Positions 18,075 through 27,265 are shown, counted from the stretch's first letter. The stretch: DNA of 64,000 bases from an uncultured Clostridia bacterium (GCA_948678575.1 CAPPGO010000005.1:1-64000), one strand, 5' to 3'. Notes: generated by a model from the letters alone, not told the origin. Translations and numbers: made by a program.

Positions 18075-19358
18075 ATGAGTATTTTATTTAAAAATGGAAC
18101 AGTATTAGATTATGCGAGTAATACAGAAGAAGTTTTTGATGTTTTAATAAGCGATGAAGGAAAAATTGAAGAAATAGCAAAAGAAATTGAAGCAGGAGAT
18201 AGCAAAGTTATTGATTGTTCTGGTTTATATATTATGCCAGGTATGATTGATGTTCATTGTCATTTAAGAGAACCAGGTGGTGAACACAAAGAGACTATTG
18301 AAACTGGATCAAAAAGCGCTGTTAAGGGTGGTTTTACTACTATTTGTCCTATGCCAAATACTAAACCAACCCCAGATAGCGCTATTGTTTTGAAAAGAAT
18401 AATAGATGAAGCAAAAAGAGTTAATTTATGTAATGTTCGTCCTTATTCAAGTGTTACAATTGGAGAAAAAGGAGAAGAACTAGTTGATTTTGAAGCACAA
18501 TTAGAAGCAGGAGCTTGTGCATTTTCAGATGATGGAATGCCAGTTGAAAATGCTAGAAAAATTAGAGAAGCTATGATAAAAGTAAATGCATTAAATAGTT
18601 TTTTAGCTGAACATTGTGAAGAAAAATCAGTATCAGCAGGAGCTATAAATGCAGGACCAGTAGCTGATAAATTAGGTGTACAAGGTGTTTTACCAGAAGC
18701 AGAAGAAATAATGGCTGCTCGTGATATAGTAATAGCAGAAACAAATAACTTACATACACATATTTGCCATATTAGTACAGAAACATCTGTAAATATGATT
18801 AGAAGTGCGAAAGAAAGAGGTGTTAAAGTAACTTGTGAAACTTGTCCTCATTATTATAGTTTTACAGTTGAAGAAGTTTTAACATCTGGTGTAAATGCAA
18901 AAATGAATCCACCACTTCGTGAAGAAAAAGACAAACAAGCTATTATAAAAGGTTTAAAAGATGGAACAATAGATTGCATAATTACAGATCATGCACCACA
19001 TGCTAAGGAAGAAAAAGAAAAGGGACTAGCTAGTGCACCAAACGGAATTATAGGATTTGAAACAGCATTAGCTGCAACAATTACAAACTTAGTTGCAAAA
19101 GGATATATTAGTTATTTAGATATGGTAAGACTTATGTCATATAATCCAGCAAAACTTTTAGGAATAAACAGAGGTGAAATTAGAGTTGGTTCTACTGCTG
19201 ATTTAACAATTTTTGATCCAAACAAAAAATATGTTTATGAGGAATCAAGTATTGTTTCAAAATCTCATAACACACCTTGGATAGGAAAAGAATTGCAAGG
19301 ACAAGTAATGTATACAGTAGTAGGAGGAAGAATCGTTTATGAAAACAGCAATAGATAG
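18075..19358 (+). CDS. pyrC: Dihydroorotase
   Basis: A 427-residue zinc amidohydrolase that closes carbamoyl-aspartate to dihydroorotate in pyrimidine synthesis. Metal-binding residues are visible in GMIDVHCHLREPG (near residue 56), a His in FLAEHCEEK, a His in HTHICHIST, and the Asp in ITDHAPHAKEEK. Length fits the class I bacterial enzymes. It is the first gene of pyrC-pyrF-pyrK-pyrD-hpt-uvrC and overlaps pyrF by 20 bases. The upstream steps (carAB, pyrB) are not in the window. Confidence 0.96.
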   Translation: MSILFKNGTVLDYASNTEEVFDVLISDEGKIEEIAKEIEAGDSKVIDCSGLYIMPGMIDVHCHLREPGGEHKETIETGSKSAVKGGFTTICPMPNTKPTPDSAIVLKRIIDEAKRVNLCNVRPYSSVTIGEKGEELVDFEAQLEAGACAFSDDGMPVENARKIREAMIKVNALNSFLAEHCEEKSVSAGAINAGPVADKLGVQGVLPEAEEIMAARDIVIAETNNLHTHICHISTETSVNMIRSAKERGVKVTCETCPHYYSFTVEEVLTSGVNAKMNPPLREEKDKQAIIKGLKDGTIDCIITDHAPHAKEEKEKGLASAPNGIIGFETALAATITNLVAKGYISYLDMVRLMSYNPAKLLGINRGEIRVGSTADLTIFDPNKKYVYEESSIVSKSHNTPWIGKELQGQVMYTVVGGRIVYENSNR

Positions 19359-20271
19359 ATTAATAGATAAAATAAAAGAAATGAATAATCCAACAGTAAT
19401 TGGATTAGACCCTCGTTATGATATGCTTCCAGAATGCATAAAAAAGAAATATGGAACAGATTTAAGAGATGTTTGTAGAGCTATTATTGAGTATAATTAT
19501 AAATTAATAGACAGTGTTTGCGATATAGTACCAGCTATAAAACCACAAATTGCTTTTTATGAAATGTTTGGAACTTATGGAATTGAAGCTTTTTGCGAAA
19601 CTTGTAGATATGCAAAACACAAAGGTATGATAGTAATTGCAGATATGAAAAGAGGAGATATAGGAACAACAGCACAAGCATATTCAAATGCAGCAATAGG
19701 AAAAACACCGATTGCAGAAATGAACTATTCTATATATGATATTGATTTCGTTACAGTTAATCCTTATCTTGGAACAGATGGTATAAAACCATTTGTTGAA
19801 GATTGTAAAAAATATAACAAAGGTATCTTTGTTTTAGTAAAAACTTCAAATCAATCTTCTGGTGAACTTCAAGATTTAAAACTAGAAGATGGAAAAACAG
19901 TATATGAAAAAGTTGCAGAACTTGTAAATATGTGGGGAAAAGACTTGGTTGGAGAAAATGGATATAGTTCAATTTCTTCTGTTGTAGGAGCTACATATCC
20001 AAAACAATTAGAAGAACTTAGAAAAATAATGCCAACATCATATTTCTTAATTCCAGGTTATGGAGCACAAGGTGGAAAAGCAGATGACATTGCATTAGGT
20101 TTTGATGACAACGGACTTGGTGGAATTGTAAATGCTTCAAGAAGTTTAATGTGTGCATGGAAATCTGATAAATGGAAAGATAAATACACAGATGAACAAT
20201 TTGCAGAAGCAACTCGTGCTGAGGCAATTCGTATGCGTGATGAATTAAATTCAGCAATAAAAAATAAATAG
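19339..20271 (+). CDS. pyrF: Orotidine 5'-phosphate decarboxylase (type 2)
   Basis: A 310-residue enzyme of the longer type-2 PyrF subfamily, which converts OMP to UMP. Diagnostic motifs are VIGLDPRYDMLP at the N-terminus, the catalytic IADMKRGDIGTTAQAYS and VNPYLGTDGIKPF. The start lies inside the 3' end of pyrC, implying coupled translation. The pyrE gene making the substrate is not seen here. Confidence 0.95.
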   Translation: MKTAIDRLIDKIKEMNNPTVIGLDPRYDMLPECIKKKYGTDLRDVCRAIIEYNYKLIDSVCDIVPAIKPQIAFYEMFGTYGIEAFCETCRYAKHKGMIVIADMKRGDIGTTAQAYSNAAIGKTPIAEMNYSIYDIDFVTVNPYLGTDGIKPFVEDCKKYNKGIFVLVKTSNQSSGELQDLKLEDGKTVYEKVAELVNMWGKDLVGENGYSSISSVVGATYPKQLEELRKIMPTSYFLIPGYGAQGGKADDIALGFDDNGLGGIVNASRSLMCAWKSDKWKDKYTDEQFAEATRAEAIRMRDELNSAIKNK

Positions 20272-20291
20272 AGAGATAGAGGTGAATTTAT

Positions 20292-21086
20292 ATGGCTTAT
20301 AAATATAAATTAGATTGTGAAATTTTAAGGACAGAGAAATTAATTGAAGGAATATACAAATTCAAAATTAAAGCACCAGAAATTGCAGAAATTGCAAAAG
20401 CTGGACAATTCCTTGAAATTCAAGTGTCTAGTACAGGAGAAGTATTTTTAAGAAGACCAATTAGTATTTATAATATAGAAAAAAGTGAAGGTGCAGTTGA
20501 ATTTATATTCCAAGTAAAAGGAAAAGGAACTCAAATATTATCTAATAAAAAAGCAGGAGATATTATAAATGTTTTAGGTCCTTTGGGAAATGGAGCTTTT
20601 ACAGTTAAAGAATATAAAAAAGTAGCAATAATAGGTGGTGGAATTGGAACATATCCATTATACGAACTTGCTAAGGAATTAAAAGAAAAAGCTGAAACTA
20701 CAATGTATATGGGATTTAGAAATAAATCACTAGTTACATTAGAAAAAGAATTTGAAGATGTAACTTCAAAAGTAGTTATTACAACTGATGATGGGTCATA
20801 TAAAGAAAAAGGTTATGCAATAAATATTTTAAAAGAAGATTGCAAAAAAGAAAAACCAGATATTATATTTGCTTGTGGACCACTTCCAATGTTAAAAGCA
20901 GTTCAAGAATTTGCAAATTCTGAAAATATAAAATGTGAAATGTCATTAGAAGAAAGAATGGGCTGTGGAATAGGAGCTTGTGTAGGTTGCAATGTTAGAA
21001 TAGTAACTGAAAATCCAGATGAAGTTAAATACAATTATGTTTGTCAACATGGACCAGTGTTTGATTCAAAAAAAGTTATTATTTAA
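20292..21086 (+). CDS. pyrK: Dihydroorotate dehydrogenase B, electron-transfer subunit
   Basis: A 264-residue FAD/[2Fe-2S] protein that passes electrons from the PyrD subunit to NAD. The FAD-binding FLRRPISIYNIE, the nucleotide-binding GGGIGTYPL and a C-terminal Cys cluster (ERMGCGIGACVGCNV with a later VCQHG) match PyrK. It lies directly upstream of its partner pyrD. Confidence 0.95.
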   Translation: MAYKYKLDCEILRTEKLIEGIYKFKIKAPEIAEIAKAGQFLEIQVSSTGEVFLRRPISIYNIEKSEGAVEFIFQVKGKGTQILSNKKAGDIINVLGPLGNGAFTVKEYKKVAIIGGGIGTYPLYELAKELKEKAETTMYMGFRNKSLVTLEKEFEDVTSKVVITTDDGSYKEKGYAINILKEDCKKEKPDIIFACGPLPMLKAVQEFANSENIKCEMSLEERMGCGIGACVGCNVRIVTENPDEVKYNYVCQHGPVFDSKKVII

Positions 21087-21116
21087 TTATTTATAGGAAT
21101 AAGGAGAGTAGAATAA

Positions 21117-22037
21117 ATGAATACAGAAATAGATTTTTGTGGAATAAAAATGAAAAATCCTGTTACCGTTGCATCTGGAACTTTTGGTTATGGTAGAGGT
21201 CATAGCGAATTTATAGATTTAAATAAACTAGGTGCAATAGTAACAAAAGGTACATCTTTAAAACCAAAAACAGGTAATAAGCCACCAAGAATTTGTGAAA
21301 CAGAAGGTGGAATGTTAAATGCCATAGGACTAGAAAATCCAGGTATTGATTATTTTATGGAAGTCGATTTACCTTGGCTAAAAAAATTTGACACTCCAAT
21401 AATTGTAAATTGTTTTGGTGGTGCAGAAGGAACAATAGATGCTTATGTTGGAGTTTGCAAAGTGTTAAATACACTTCCAATTGATGGTGTAGAAATTAAT
21501 TTATCTTGTCCAAATGTAAAAGCAGGCTGTTTAGCTTTTGGTACAACTTATGAAGGTGTTAAAGAAATAACAACAGCTTGTAGAAAAGTTTTAACAGATA
21601 AACCTTTAATTGTTAAATTAACACCAAATGTAACAGATATTACATTACCAGCCAGAGGTGCAGAAGATGCTGGTGCTGATGCTATTTCACTAATAAACAC
21701 TATTACAGGTATGAAAATTGATATAGATAAAAAAAGACCAATTTTAGGAATTAATACTGGTGGACTTTCAGGTCCAGCAATCAAGCCAGTTGCAGTTAGA
21801 ATGGTATATCAAGCTAGTCATGCAGTTAAAATTCCAGTAATGGGATTAGGTGGAATTATGAACGGAGAAGATGCAATTGAATTTATGCTTGCAGGTGCAA
21901 AATGTATTTCAATGGGCTCTGCAAATTTAGTAGATCCTGAAAGTAGTATAAAAGCAATAGCTGGAATTGAAAACTATATGAAAAAACATAATATTGAAGA
22001 TATTAATTCTATTATAGGTGCAGTTCAAATGAATTAA
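21117..22037 (+). CDS. pyrD: Dihydroorotate dehydrogenase B, catalytic subunit
   Basis: A 306-residue FMN enzyme oxidising dihydroorotate to orotate. The N-terminal KNPVTVASGTFGYG, the active-site EINLSCPNVKAGC with the class-1 Cys, IVKLTPNVTD and GLGGIMNGEDAIEFMLAGA are all typical of type 1B. It pairs with PyrK encoded just upstream; an AAGGAG ribosome site is present. Confidence 0.96.
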   Translation: MNTEIDFCGIKMKNPVTVASGTFGYGRGHSEFIDLNKLGAIVTKGTSLKPKTGNKPPRICETEGGMLNAIGLENPGIDYFMEVDLPWLKKFDTPIIVNCFGGAEGTIDAYVGVCKVLNTLPIDGVEINLSCPNVKAGCLAFGTTYEGVKEITTACRKVLTDKPLIVKLTPNVTDITLPARGAEDAGADAISLINTITGMKIDIDKKRPILGINTGGLSGPAIKPVAVRMVYQASHAVKIPVMGLGGIMNGEDAIEFMLAGAKCISMGSANLVDPESSIKAIAGIENYMKKHNIEDINSIIGAVQMN

Positions 22038-22061
22038 TTAATGTGGAGGAATGAGAATAAA

Positions 22062-22580
22062 ATGTTAGAAAATTTACCAGTTTTATTAAGTGAAGAAGAA
22101 GTACAAAAAAGAATAGCAGAAGTTGCTGCTGAAATTGATAAAGATTTTGTTGGAGAAGATATTGTAGTTATTTCAATTTTAAAAGGTGCCATCTTTTTTA
22201 CAGTAGATTTAGTAAAGAAAATGAAAACGCCTATTGAATTAGAAGTTATGCAAGTTTCAAGTTATGTTGGAACAGAGACAACTGGAAATTTATTAGTAAA
22301 AAAAGATTTAGATAGAGATATAGCTGGAAGAAATGTATTAATAGTTGAAGATATTATTGATACAGGAACAACACTTAGCTATTTAAAAGAATATTTATTA
22401 AGTAAAAATCCAAAATCTTTAAAAATAGCTGTTCTTGCTGATAAAGCAGAAAGAAGAAAAGTTGATGTTAAATTAGATTATACTTGCTTTGTTATACCTG
22501 ATAAATTTGTTGTTGGGTATGGTTTTGATGTTGATGAAAAAGGTAGAAATATACCTTATGTAGGTTACATAGAAGATTAG
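22062..22580 (+). CDS. hpt: Hypoxanthine phosphoribosyltransferase
   Basis: A 172-residue salvage enzyme joining hypoxanthine or guanine to PRPP. The PRPP-binding motif VLIVEDIIDTGTTLSYL and the C-terminal FVVGYGFDVDEKGRNIPYVGY are diagnostic. I choose ATG 22062 (MLENLPVLL) with GGAGGA upstream; a frame start at 22041 has no ribosome site. A purine salvage gene inside a pyrimidine operon ties the two nucleotide pools to one transcript. Confidence 0.93.
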   Translation: MLENLPVLLSEEEVQKRIAEVAAEIDKDFVGEDIVVISILKGAIFFTVDLVKKMKTPIELEVMQVSSYVGTETTGNLLVKKDLDRDIAGRNVLIVEDIIDTGTTLSYLKEYLLSKNPKSLKIAVLADKAERRKVDVKLDYTCFVIPDKFVVGYGFDVDEKGRNIPYVGYIED

Positions 22581-22588
22581 GAGAATTT

Positions 22589-24382
22589 ATGTTTAATATA
22601 GAAGAAGAACTTAAAAAGCTTCCAACCAAACCAGGCGTATATATTATGAAAGATAAAAACGATAATGTTATATATGTTGGTAAGGCGATTGTTCTTCGCA
22701 ATAGAGTTAGACAATATTTTAGAAAAAATAACAAAACTGCTAGAATAGAAAAAATGGTCTCATTAGTAGACCATTTTGAATATATAGTAGTAAATAGTGA
22801 AGATGAAGCTTTAATTTTAGAATGTAATTTAATAAAAAAATATAGACCCAAATTTAATGTTCTTTTAAAAGATGATAAAACTTATCCATATATAAAAATT
22901 GATGTTAAATCTGATTACCCTACTGTTACAATGACAAGAAGAGTAATAAATGATGGCTCAAAATATTTTGGACCATATCCAAGTAGTTCAAGTGCTAAGG
23001 AAATGATTGGTTTTATAAAAGAGAAATTCCAAATAAGACAATGCAAAAATTTCAAAAATAAAGATAGAGCTTGTTTAAATTATCATATAAAAAAATGTTT
23101 AGCACCTTGTATGAAATATGTATCAGTAGAAGAATACAAAAGGCAAATAGAACAAATTATGAAATTGCTTGATGGAAAAGTTGAGCAAATTATTTCAGAA
23201 TTAAATGAAGAAATGAACGAATATTCTAAAAATATGGAATATGAAAAAGCAGCTAACATTAGAGATAAAATTCAAGCTATTGAAAGAATTACTGAAAAGC
23301 AAAGAATTTCAAATATTTCAGAAAACAATATTGATGTTATAGGTTTATATAAAAGTAACATCGCAGTTTGTATTGAAATATTTTTTGTAAGAAATAGCAA
23401 AATGATTGGAAGAGAAAGATATATTTTTGAAGAACTAAAAGACATGGAAGAAAATGAAATTGTTTCTGGTTTTATAAAACAATTTTATATGAACAGTATT
23501 GAATTGCCAAATAAAATTATGCTTAGATATGATTTAGAAGATAAAGAAGTATTAGAAAAATGGTTGACAGATAAAGCCAAAAGAAAAGTAGAACTTAAAA
23601 GTCCTCAAAAAGGTGAAAAGTTGCGTTTTGTAGAAATGGCAGAATTAAATAGTAAAATAACATTAGAAAATAAATTAAAAGACAAAACAGAAATTTTAAC
23701 AGAATTAAAACAAGTTTTAGAATTAGATGATATTCCAGTTAAAATAGAAAGTTTTGATATATCTAATATATCTGGAAATTTTATTGTTGCTGGTATGTGT
23801 GTTGCATATAATGGTGTTATAAAGAAAAATATGTCAAGAAGATTTAAAATTAAAACTGTATTTGGTCAAGATGATCCTCGCTGTATGCAAGAAGTAGTTT
23901 CACGAAGAATCAAGCATTCTTTGGAAAATCCAAAAGGTGGTTTTGGTACTTTACCAGATTTAATACTAGCAGATGGTGGTATTACTCAAATTCGTGCAAT
24001 AAAATCAGCACTTGCAGAAAACAATGTTAATTTACCAGTATTTGGAATGGTAAAAGATGATAAACATTCAACAAGAGCTTTAATAAATGAAGAAAGAGAA
24101 GAATTTCAAATTTCAGAAACTTTATTTAATTTTATAACTAATTTACAAGATGAAGTTCATAATACAGCGATTGAATATCATAGAAAAGTTCGTGATAAAG
24201 AAATGACAAAATCTAGATTAGATTATATTGAAGGCATTGGTGAGAAAAAAAGGACTTTATTACTTAAAAAATTTGGAAGTGTTAAGAAAATAAAAGAAGC
24301 AAGTATAGAAGAAATTTCAGAAATAAAAGGTATAAATGTAGATTTAGCTAAAAAAATAAAAGAAGAGCTAGAAAACTCTTAA
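22589..24382 (+). CDS. uvrC: Excinuclease ABC subunit C
   Basis: A 597-residue nuclease making both incisions in excision repair. It has an N-terminal GIY-YIG domain (KPGVYIMKDKNDNVIYVGKA, residues 14-33), a Cys-rich segment (CKNFKNKDRACLNYHIKKC), a UVR domain (residues ~200-235), a central RNase H-like nuclease domain (ESFDISNISG and LILADGGITQI), and a C-terminal helix-hairpin-helix (LDYIEGIGEKKRTLLLKKFGS in part). It follows hpt by eight bases. Confidence 0.97.
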   Translation: MFNIEEELKKLPTKPGVYIMKDKNDNVIYVGKAIVLRNRVRQYFRKNNKTARIEKMVSLVDHFEYIVVNSEDEALILECNLIKKYRPKFNVLLKDDKTYPYIKIDVKSDYPTVTMTRRVINDGSKYFGPYPSSSSAKEMIGFIKEKFQIRQCKNFKNKDRACLNYHIKKCLAPCMKYVSVEEYKRQIEQIMKLLDGKVEQIISELNEEMNEYSKNMEYEKAANIRDKIQAIERITEKQRISNISENNIDVIGLYKSNIAVCIEIFFVRNSKMIGRERYIFEELKDMEENEIVSGFIKQFYMNSIELPNKIMLRYDLEDKEVLEKWLTDKAKRKVELKSPQKGEKLRFVEMAELNSKITLENKLKDKTEILTELKQVLELDDIPVKIESFDISNISGNFIVAGMCVAYNGVIKKNMSRRFKIKTVFGQDDPRCMQEVVSRRIKHSLENPKGGFGTLPDLILADGGITQIRAIKSALAENNVNLPVFGMVKDDKHSTRALINEEREEFQISETLFNFITNLQDEVHNTAIEYHRKVRDKEMTKSRLDYIEGIGEKKRTLLLKKFGSVKKIKEASIEEISEIKGINVDLAKKIKEELENS

Positions 24383-24450
24383 AATATGTAAAGTAAAAAT
24401 AGTAATAAAAATAAATATTCCAGAATACTTTAATAGTATGGAGGGATTTT

Positions 24451-24555
24451 ATGAGAAGATTATTTTTTAATATTTTAGTATTAGGGACAAGCGTAAGTTT
24501 CGGCTTCATGCTTGGAATGCTTTATAGTTTTGTGGGAATTTTAGCCTCAGTGTAG
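24451..24555 (+). CDS. 34-residue hydrophobic peptide
   Basis: A short frame encoding MRRLFFNILVLGTSVSFGFM and a further 14 mostly hydrophobic residues, i.e. one possible membrane helix with a basic start. GGAGGG is ideally spaced before ATG. It sits immediately before a structured repeat element, and its 3' part can pair with sequence beyond the repeat (24516-24523 with 24698-24705), so translation and folding might interfere. Function unknown. Confidence 0.5.
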   Translation: MRRLFFNILVLGTSVSFGFMLGMLYSFVGILASV

Positions 24556-24562
24556 TTGTTTT

Positions 24563-24691
24563 GCTTCTAAGTGTTAATATATTTTTTGAATGTCGGGTGG
24601 GGACCGTTCAATCATTTTCAAAAGCTTGAAAAGCTTTTGTTAAAATGATTAGAATGGGGAGAATGAAAAAAATATATTAACACTTAGGAGC
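24563..24691 (+). repeat. Dispersed structured element, copy A
   Basis: A 24-25-bp outer stem (starting GCTTCTAAGTG, ending CACTTAGGAGC) encloses two G-rich conserved blocks (24595-24611, GGGTGGGGACCGTTCAA; 24649-24666, with AATGGGGAGAA). Between them is a second stem (AATCATTTT/AAAATGATT) topped by AAAAGCT/AGCTTTT. A short CGTTC/GAATG pairing can form inside. Copies B and C share the blocks but have different, still complementary stems. It lies between the 34-residue ORF and ispH, with the G-rich strand in sense to its neighbours. A structured RNA or DNA-structure element is likely; family unknown. Confidence 0.8.
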
Positions 24692-24746
24692 ATATAGAAA
24701 GCATTGAAATTCAATTGCATTTAATGCAGAAAGGAATATAGCAAAA

Positions 24747-25607
24747 ATGGAAGTAATTGTTGGAAAATATGCAGGTTTTTGTGGAGGCGTAAAACTTGCA
24801 GTTCAAAAAACAGAGGAATCAGTAACAAAAAATAAAGATATATATTGTTTAGGTGATGTTGTACACAACAAACAAGTTATAGAAAATTTACAAGCAAAAG
24901 GTTTGAAAATAGTATATGATATAAATGATGTTCCAAATAATTCAAAAATGATAATTAGATCACATGGTGAAGCTAAGAATATATACGAGATGGCGAAAGA
25001 AAAGAATATTGAAATTATAGACACAACTTGTGGAAATGTTAAATTAGTACATAATAAAGTTGAGAAAGCAAGTGAAGATAGTTTTATAATAGTTATTGGA
25101 GAAAAAGGTCATGCAGAAACTATAAGTCATATTGGTTTTGCTGGTGAAAATTCTTTTGTTGTAGAAGATGAAAACGATATTTTAGATTCATATATGAAAT
25201 TTGAAAATACAGGTTTAGATAAAGTATATGTAGTAGCGCAGACTACTTTTTCAATGGAAAAATTTGATAAATTGGAAAAGGAAATTTATACAAATTTTAT
25301 AGAAGCAGATGTTGTAGTTGATAAAACAATCTGTAATGCTACTGAAACAAGGCAAAATGAATGTGAAGCAATCTCAAAAGAAGTAGACTGTATGATAGTT
25401 GTTGGTGGAAAAAGTAGTGCCAATACAAGGAAACTTGTAGATATTTCCGAAAAAAATTGTAAAAATGTTTATTTTATTCAAACTGTAAAAGATATAGAAA
25501 AAGAAAATTTTGATGGAATTCAAAAAATAGGTATTATGGCGGGTGCATCAACACCTGAATATATTATAAATGAAATAAAAAATTATTTAGAAGAGGAATA
25601 TAAGTAG
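24747..25607 (+). CDS. ispH: 4-hydroxy-3-methylbut-2-enyl diphosphate reductase
   Basis: A 286-residue [4Fe-4S] enzyme catalysing the last step of the MEP isoprenoid pathway. The three cluster cysteines are visible: Cys12 in GFCGGVKLAV, TTCGNVKLVHN and TICNATETRQNE. VVGGKSSANTRKL and GASTPEYI are also typical. It reads three bases upstream of a methyltransferase gene, so the two are probably co-transcribed. Confidence 0.96.
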   Translation: MEVIVGKYAGFCGGVKLAVQKTEESVTKNKDIYCLGDVVHNKQVIENLQAKGLKIVYDINDVPNNSKMIIRSHGEAKNIYEMAKEKNIEIIDTTCGNVKLVHNKVEKASEDSFIIVIGEKGHAETISHIGFAGENSFVVEDENDILDSYMKFENTGLDKVYVVAQTTFSMEKFDKLEKEIYTNFIEADVVVDKTICNATETRQNECEAISKEVDCMIVVGGKSSANTRKLVDISEKNCKNVYFIQTVKDIEKENFDGIQKIGIMAGASTPEYIINEIKNYLEEEYK

Positions 25608-25609
25608 AA

Positions 25610-26470
25610 ATGAAAATAGCACAAGATTGGAAAGATTATGAAATTTTAGACATGGCAAATGGAGAGAAGCTTGAAAGATGGAAAAATATTTACTTAGTTA
25701 GACCAGATCCACAAATTATTTGGAAGGACAAGTCTTATCCAGAAAAATGGAAAAAAGCTAATGCAAGATATAGCAGAAGCAATACTGGTGGTGGTAGTTG
25801 GAGTTATCAAAAGAAACTTCCAGCATCTTGGCAAGTAAAATATAAAAATTTGACATTTAATATAAAACCAATGGGCTTTAAACATACAGGTTTATTTCCA
25901 GAGCAAGCAGTTAATTGGGATTGGATGATAGACAAAATAAAAAATTCAAATAGAGAAATAAAAGTGTTAAATCTTTTTGCATATACAGGTGGAGCAACTG
26001 TGGCATGTAGTTATGCTGGTGCTTCTGTATGTCATGTGGATAGTTCAAAAGGTATGGTATCTTGGGCAAAAGAAAATGTAGTTTCTTCTGGATTAAGTGA
26101 TAGACCTGTTAGATACATTATAGATGATGTTACAAAATTTGTGCAAAGAGAAATAAGACGAGGAAATAAATATGATGCAATAATTATGGATCCACCATCT
26201 TATGGTAGAGGAAAAAACGGAGAAGTATGGCAATTTGAAAATAATATAGCTGATTTAGTAGAACTTTGCTCAGGAGTATTATCAGACAATCCATTATTTT
26301 TCTTAATTAATTCATACACAACAGGTATTTCTTCAAAAGTATTGGAAAACATTTTAAGTTTACAATTAAAAATGAAGAAAGGAAAATTATCATCAGGAGA
26401 AATCGGATTACCAATGACGAATAGCAATTTGATTTTGCCTTGTGGTATATATGCTAGATGGGAAATTTAG
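25610..26470 (+). CDS. Class I SAM-dependent methyltransferase, RlmI/RlmK-like
   Basis: A 286-residue methyltransferase. The SAM-binding motif VLNLFAYTGGATVACSYAGA, the acidic VDSSKGM and the catalytic IIMDPPSYGRG are those of the 23S rRNA cytosine-C5 / RlmI-RlmK-like group. The N-terminal PUA domain usual in RlmI is not evident; residues 1-110 are a different, Trp-rich region. The exact target base is not determined. Confidence 0.82.
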   Translation: MKIAQDWKDYEILDMANGEKLERWKNIYLVRPDPQIIWKDKSYPEKWKKANARYSRSNTGGGSWSYQKKLPASWQVKYKNLTFNIKPMGFKHTGLFPEQAVNWDWMIDKIKNSNREIKVLNLFAYTGGATVACSYAGASVCHVDSSKGMVSWAKENVVSSGLSDRPVRYIIDDVTKFVQREIRRGNKYDAIIMDPPSYGRGKNGEVWQFENNIADLVELCSGVLSDNPLFFLINSYTTGISSKVLENILSLQLKMKKGKLSSGEIGLPMTNSNLILPCGIYARWEI

Positions 26471-26507
26471 AAAACTAAATTTTCTAAATAGTTTTGAGAG
26501 GAATTTT

Positions 26508-27185
26508 ATGAATAGTTTAAAAGTTTTGTATGAAGATAACCATTTAATTGTGGTAGAGAAACCTGTAAATATTCCTTCACAAGGGGATAAAACAGGTGAT
26601 GTAGATATGCTTTCTATTATAAAAGCATATTTAAAAGAAAAATATAATAAACCAGGTGATGTTTATTTAGGTTTGGTGCATAGATTGGATAGACCAACAG
26701 GTGGAGTTATGGTATTTGCTAAAACTTCAAAATGTGCATCAAGACTTAGTGAGCAAGTGAGAAACAAAGAATTTCACAAACAATATTTGTGCATTGTAGA
26801 TGGAAAACTAGAAGAGAATAAAGGAACATTTAGAGATTATTTATATAAAAATGAAAAAAATAATACTAGTAGAATTGCTAAACCAAATGAGAAAAATGCA
26901 AAAAAAGCAATTTTAGATTATGAAGTAATAAAATATAATGATGAAATAAATTTATCAGTAGTAAAGGTAAATTTACATACTGGAAGGCATCATCAAATTA
27001 GAGTACAATTTGCTAGTAGAAATCATAGTTTGTATGGAGATCAAAAATATGGAGCAAGAGGTCGTGGAAAGCAACTAGCTTTATGGGCATATTCGCTTTC
27101 ATTTAGACATCCTACAACTAAGGAAGAATTGACTTTTGAAGATTATCCTGAAAAAATAGGAAGTTGGAAAATATTGGAAGATTAA
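26508..27185 (+). CDS. RluA-family pseudouridine synthase
   Basis: A 225-residue RNA pseudouridine synthase with the catalytic HRLDRPTGGVMVFAKT (Asp61) and the later LHTGRHHQIRVQFA. No S4 domain is present; the length is that of short RluA-type enzymes. The start at 26508 has GAGAGG seven bases upstream; an earlier in-frame start overlapping the methyltransferase lacks one. Substrate (rRNA or tRNA site) cannot be assigned. Confidence 0.9.
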   Translation: MNSLKVLYEDNHLIVVEKPVNIPSQGDKTGDVDMLSIIKAYLKEKYNKPGDVYLGLVHRLDRPTGGVMVFAKTSKCASRLSEQVRNKEFHKQYLCIVDGKLEENKGTFRDYLYKNEKNNTSRIAKPNEKNAKKAILDYEVIKYNDEINLSVVKVNLHTGRHHQIRVQFASRNHSLYGDQKYGARGRGKQLALWAYSLSFRHPTTKEELTFEDYPEKIGSWKILED

Positions 27186-27220
27186 CCATAAATATTAAAT
27201 TATTTATGGTATTTTTTTTC
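27185..27220 (+). terminator. Rho-independent terminator after the ispH operon
   Basis: ACCATAAATA and TATTTATGGT arms, a six-base loop and a run of eight T. Confidence 0.85.
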
Positions 27221-27265
27221 CTTTTATGATATAAGTAAATAGTAAAAAAATAAAGGAGAAAAAAT

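Noticed and set aside
24563..24691. Structured element as a miniature transposon
   Set aside because: The terminal stems differ in sequence between copies and no target-site duplication is seen; conserved parts are internal, unlike a transposon end.
27186..27265. Search for a riboswitch or CRISPR-like repeats in short gaps
   Set aside because: No regularly spaced repeats or known aptamer motifs could be seen anywhere in the window.
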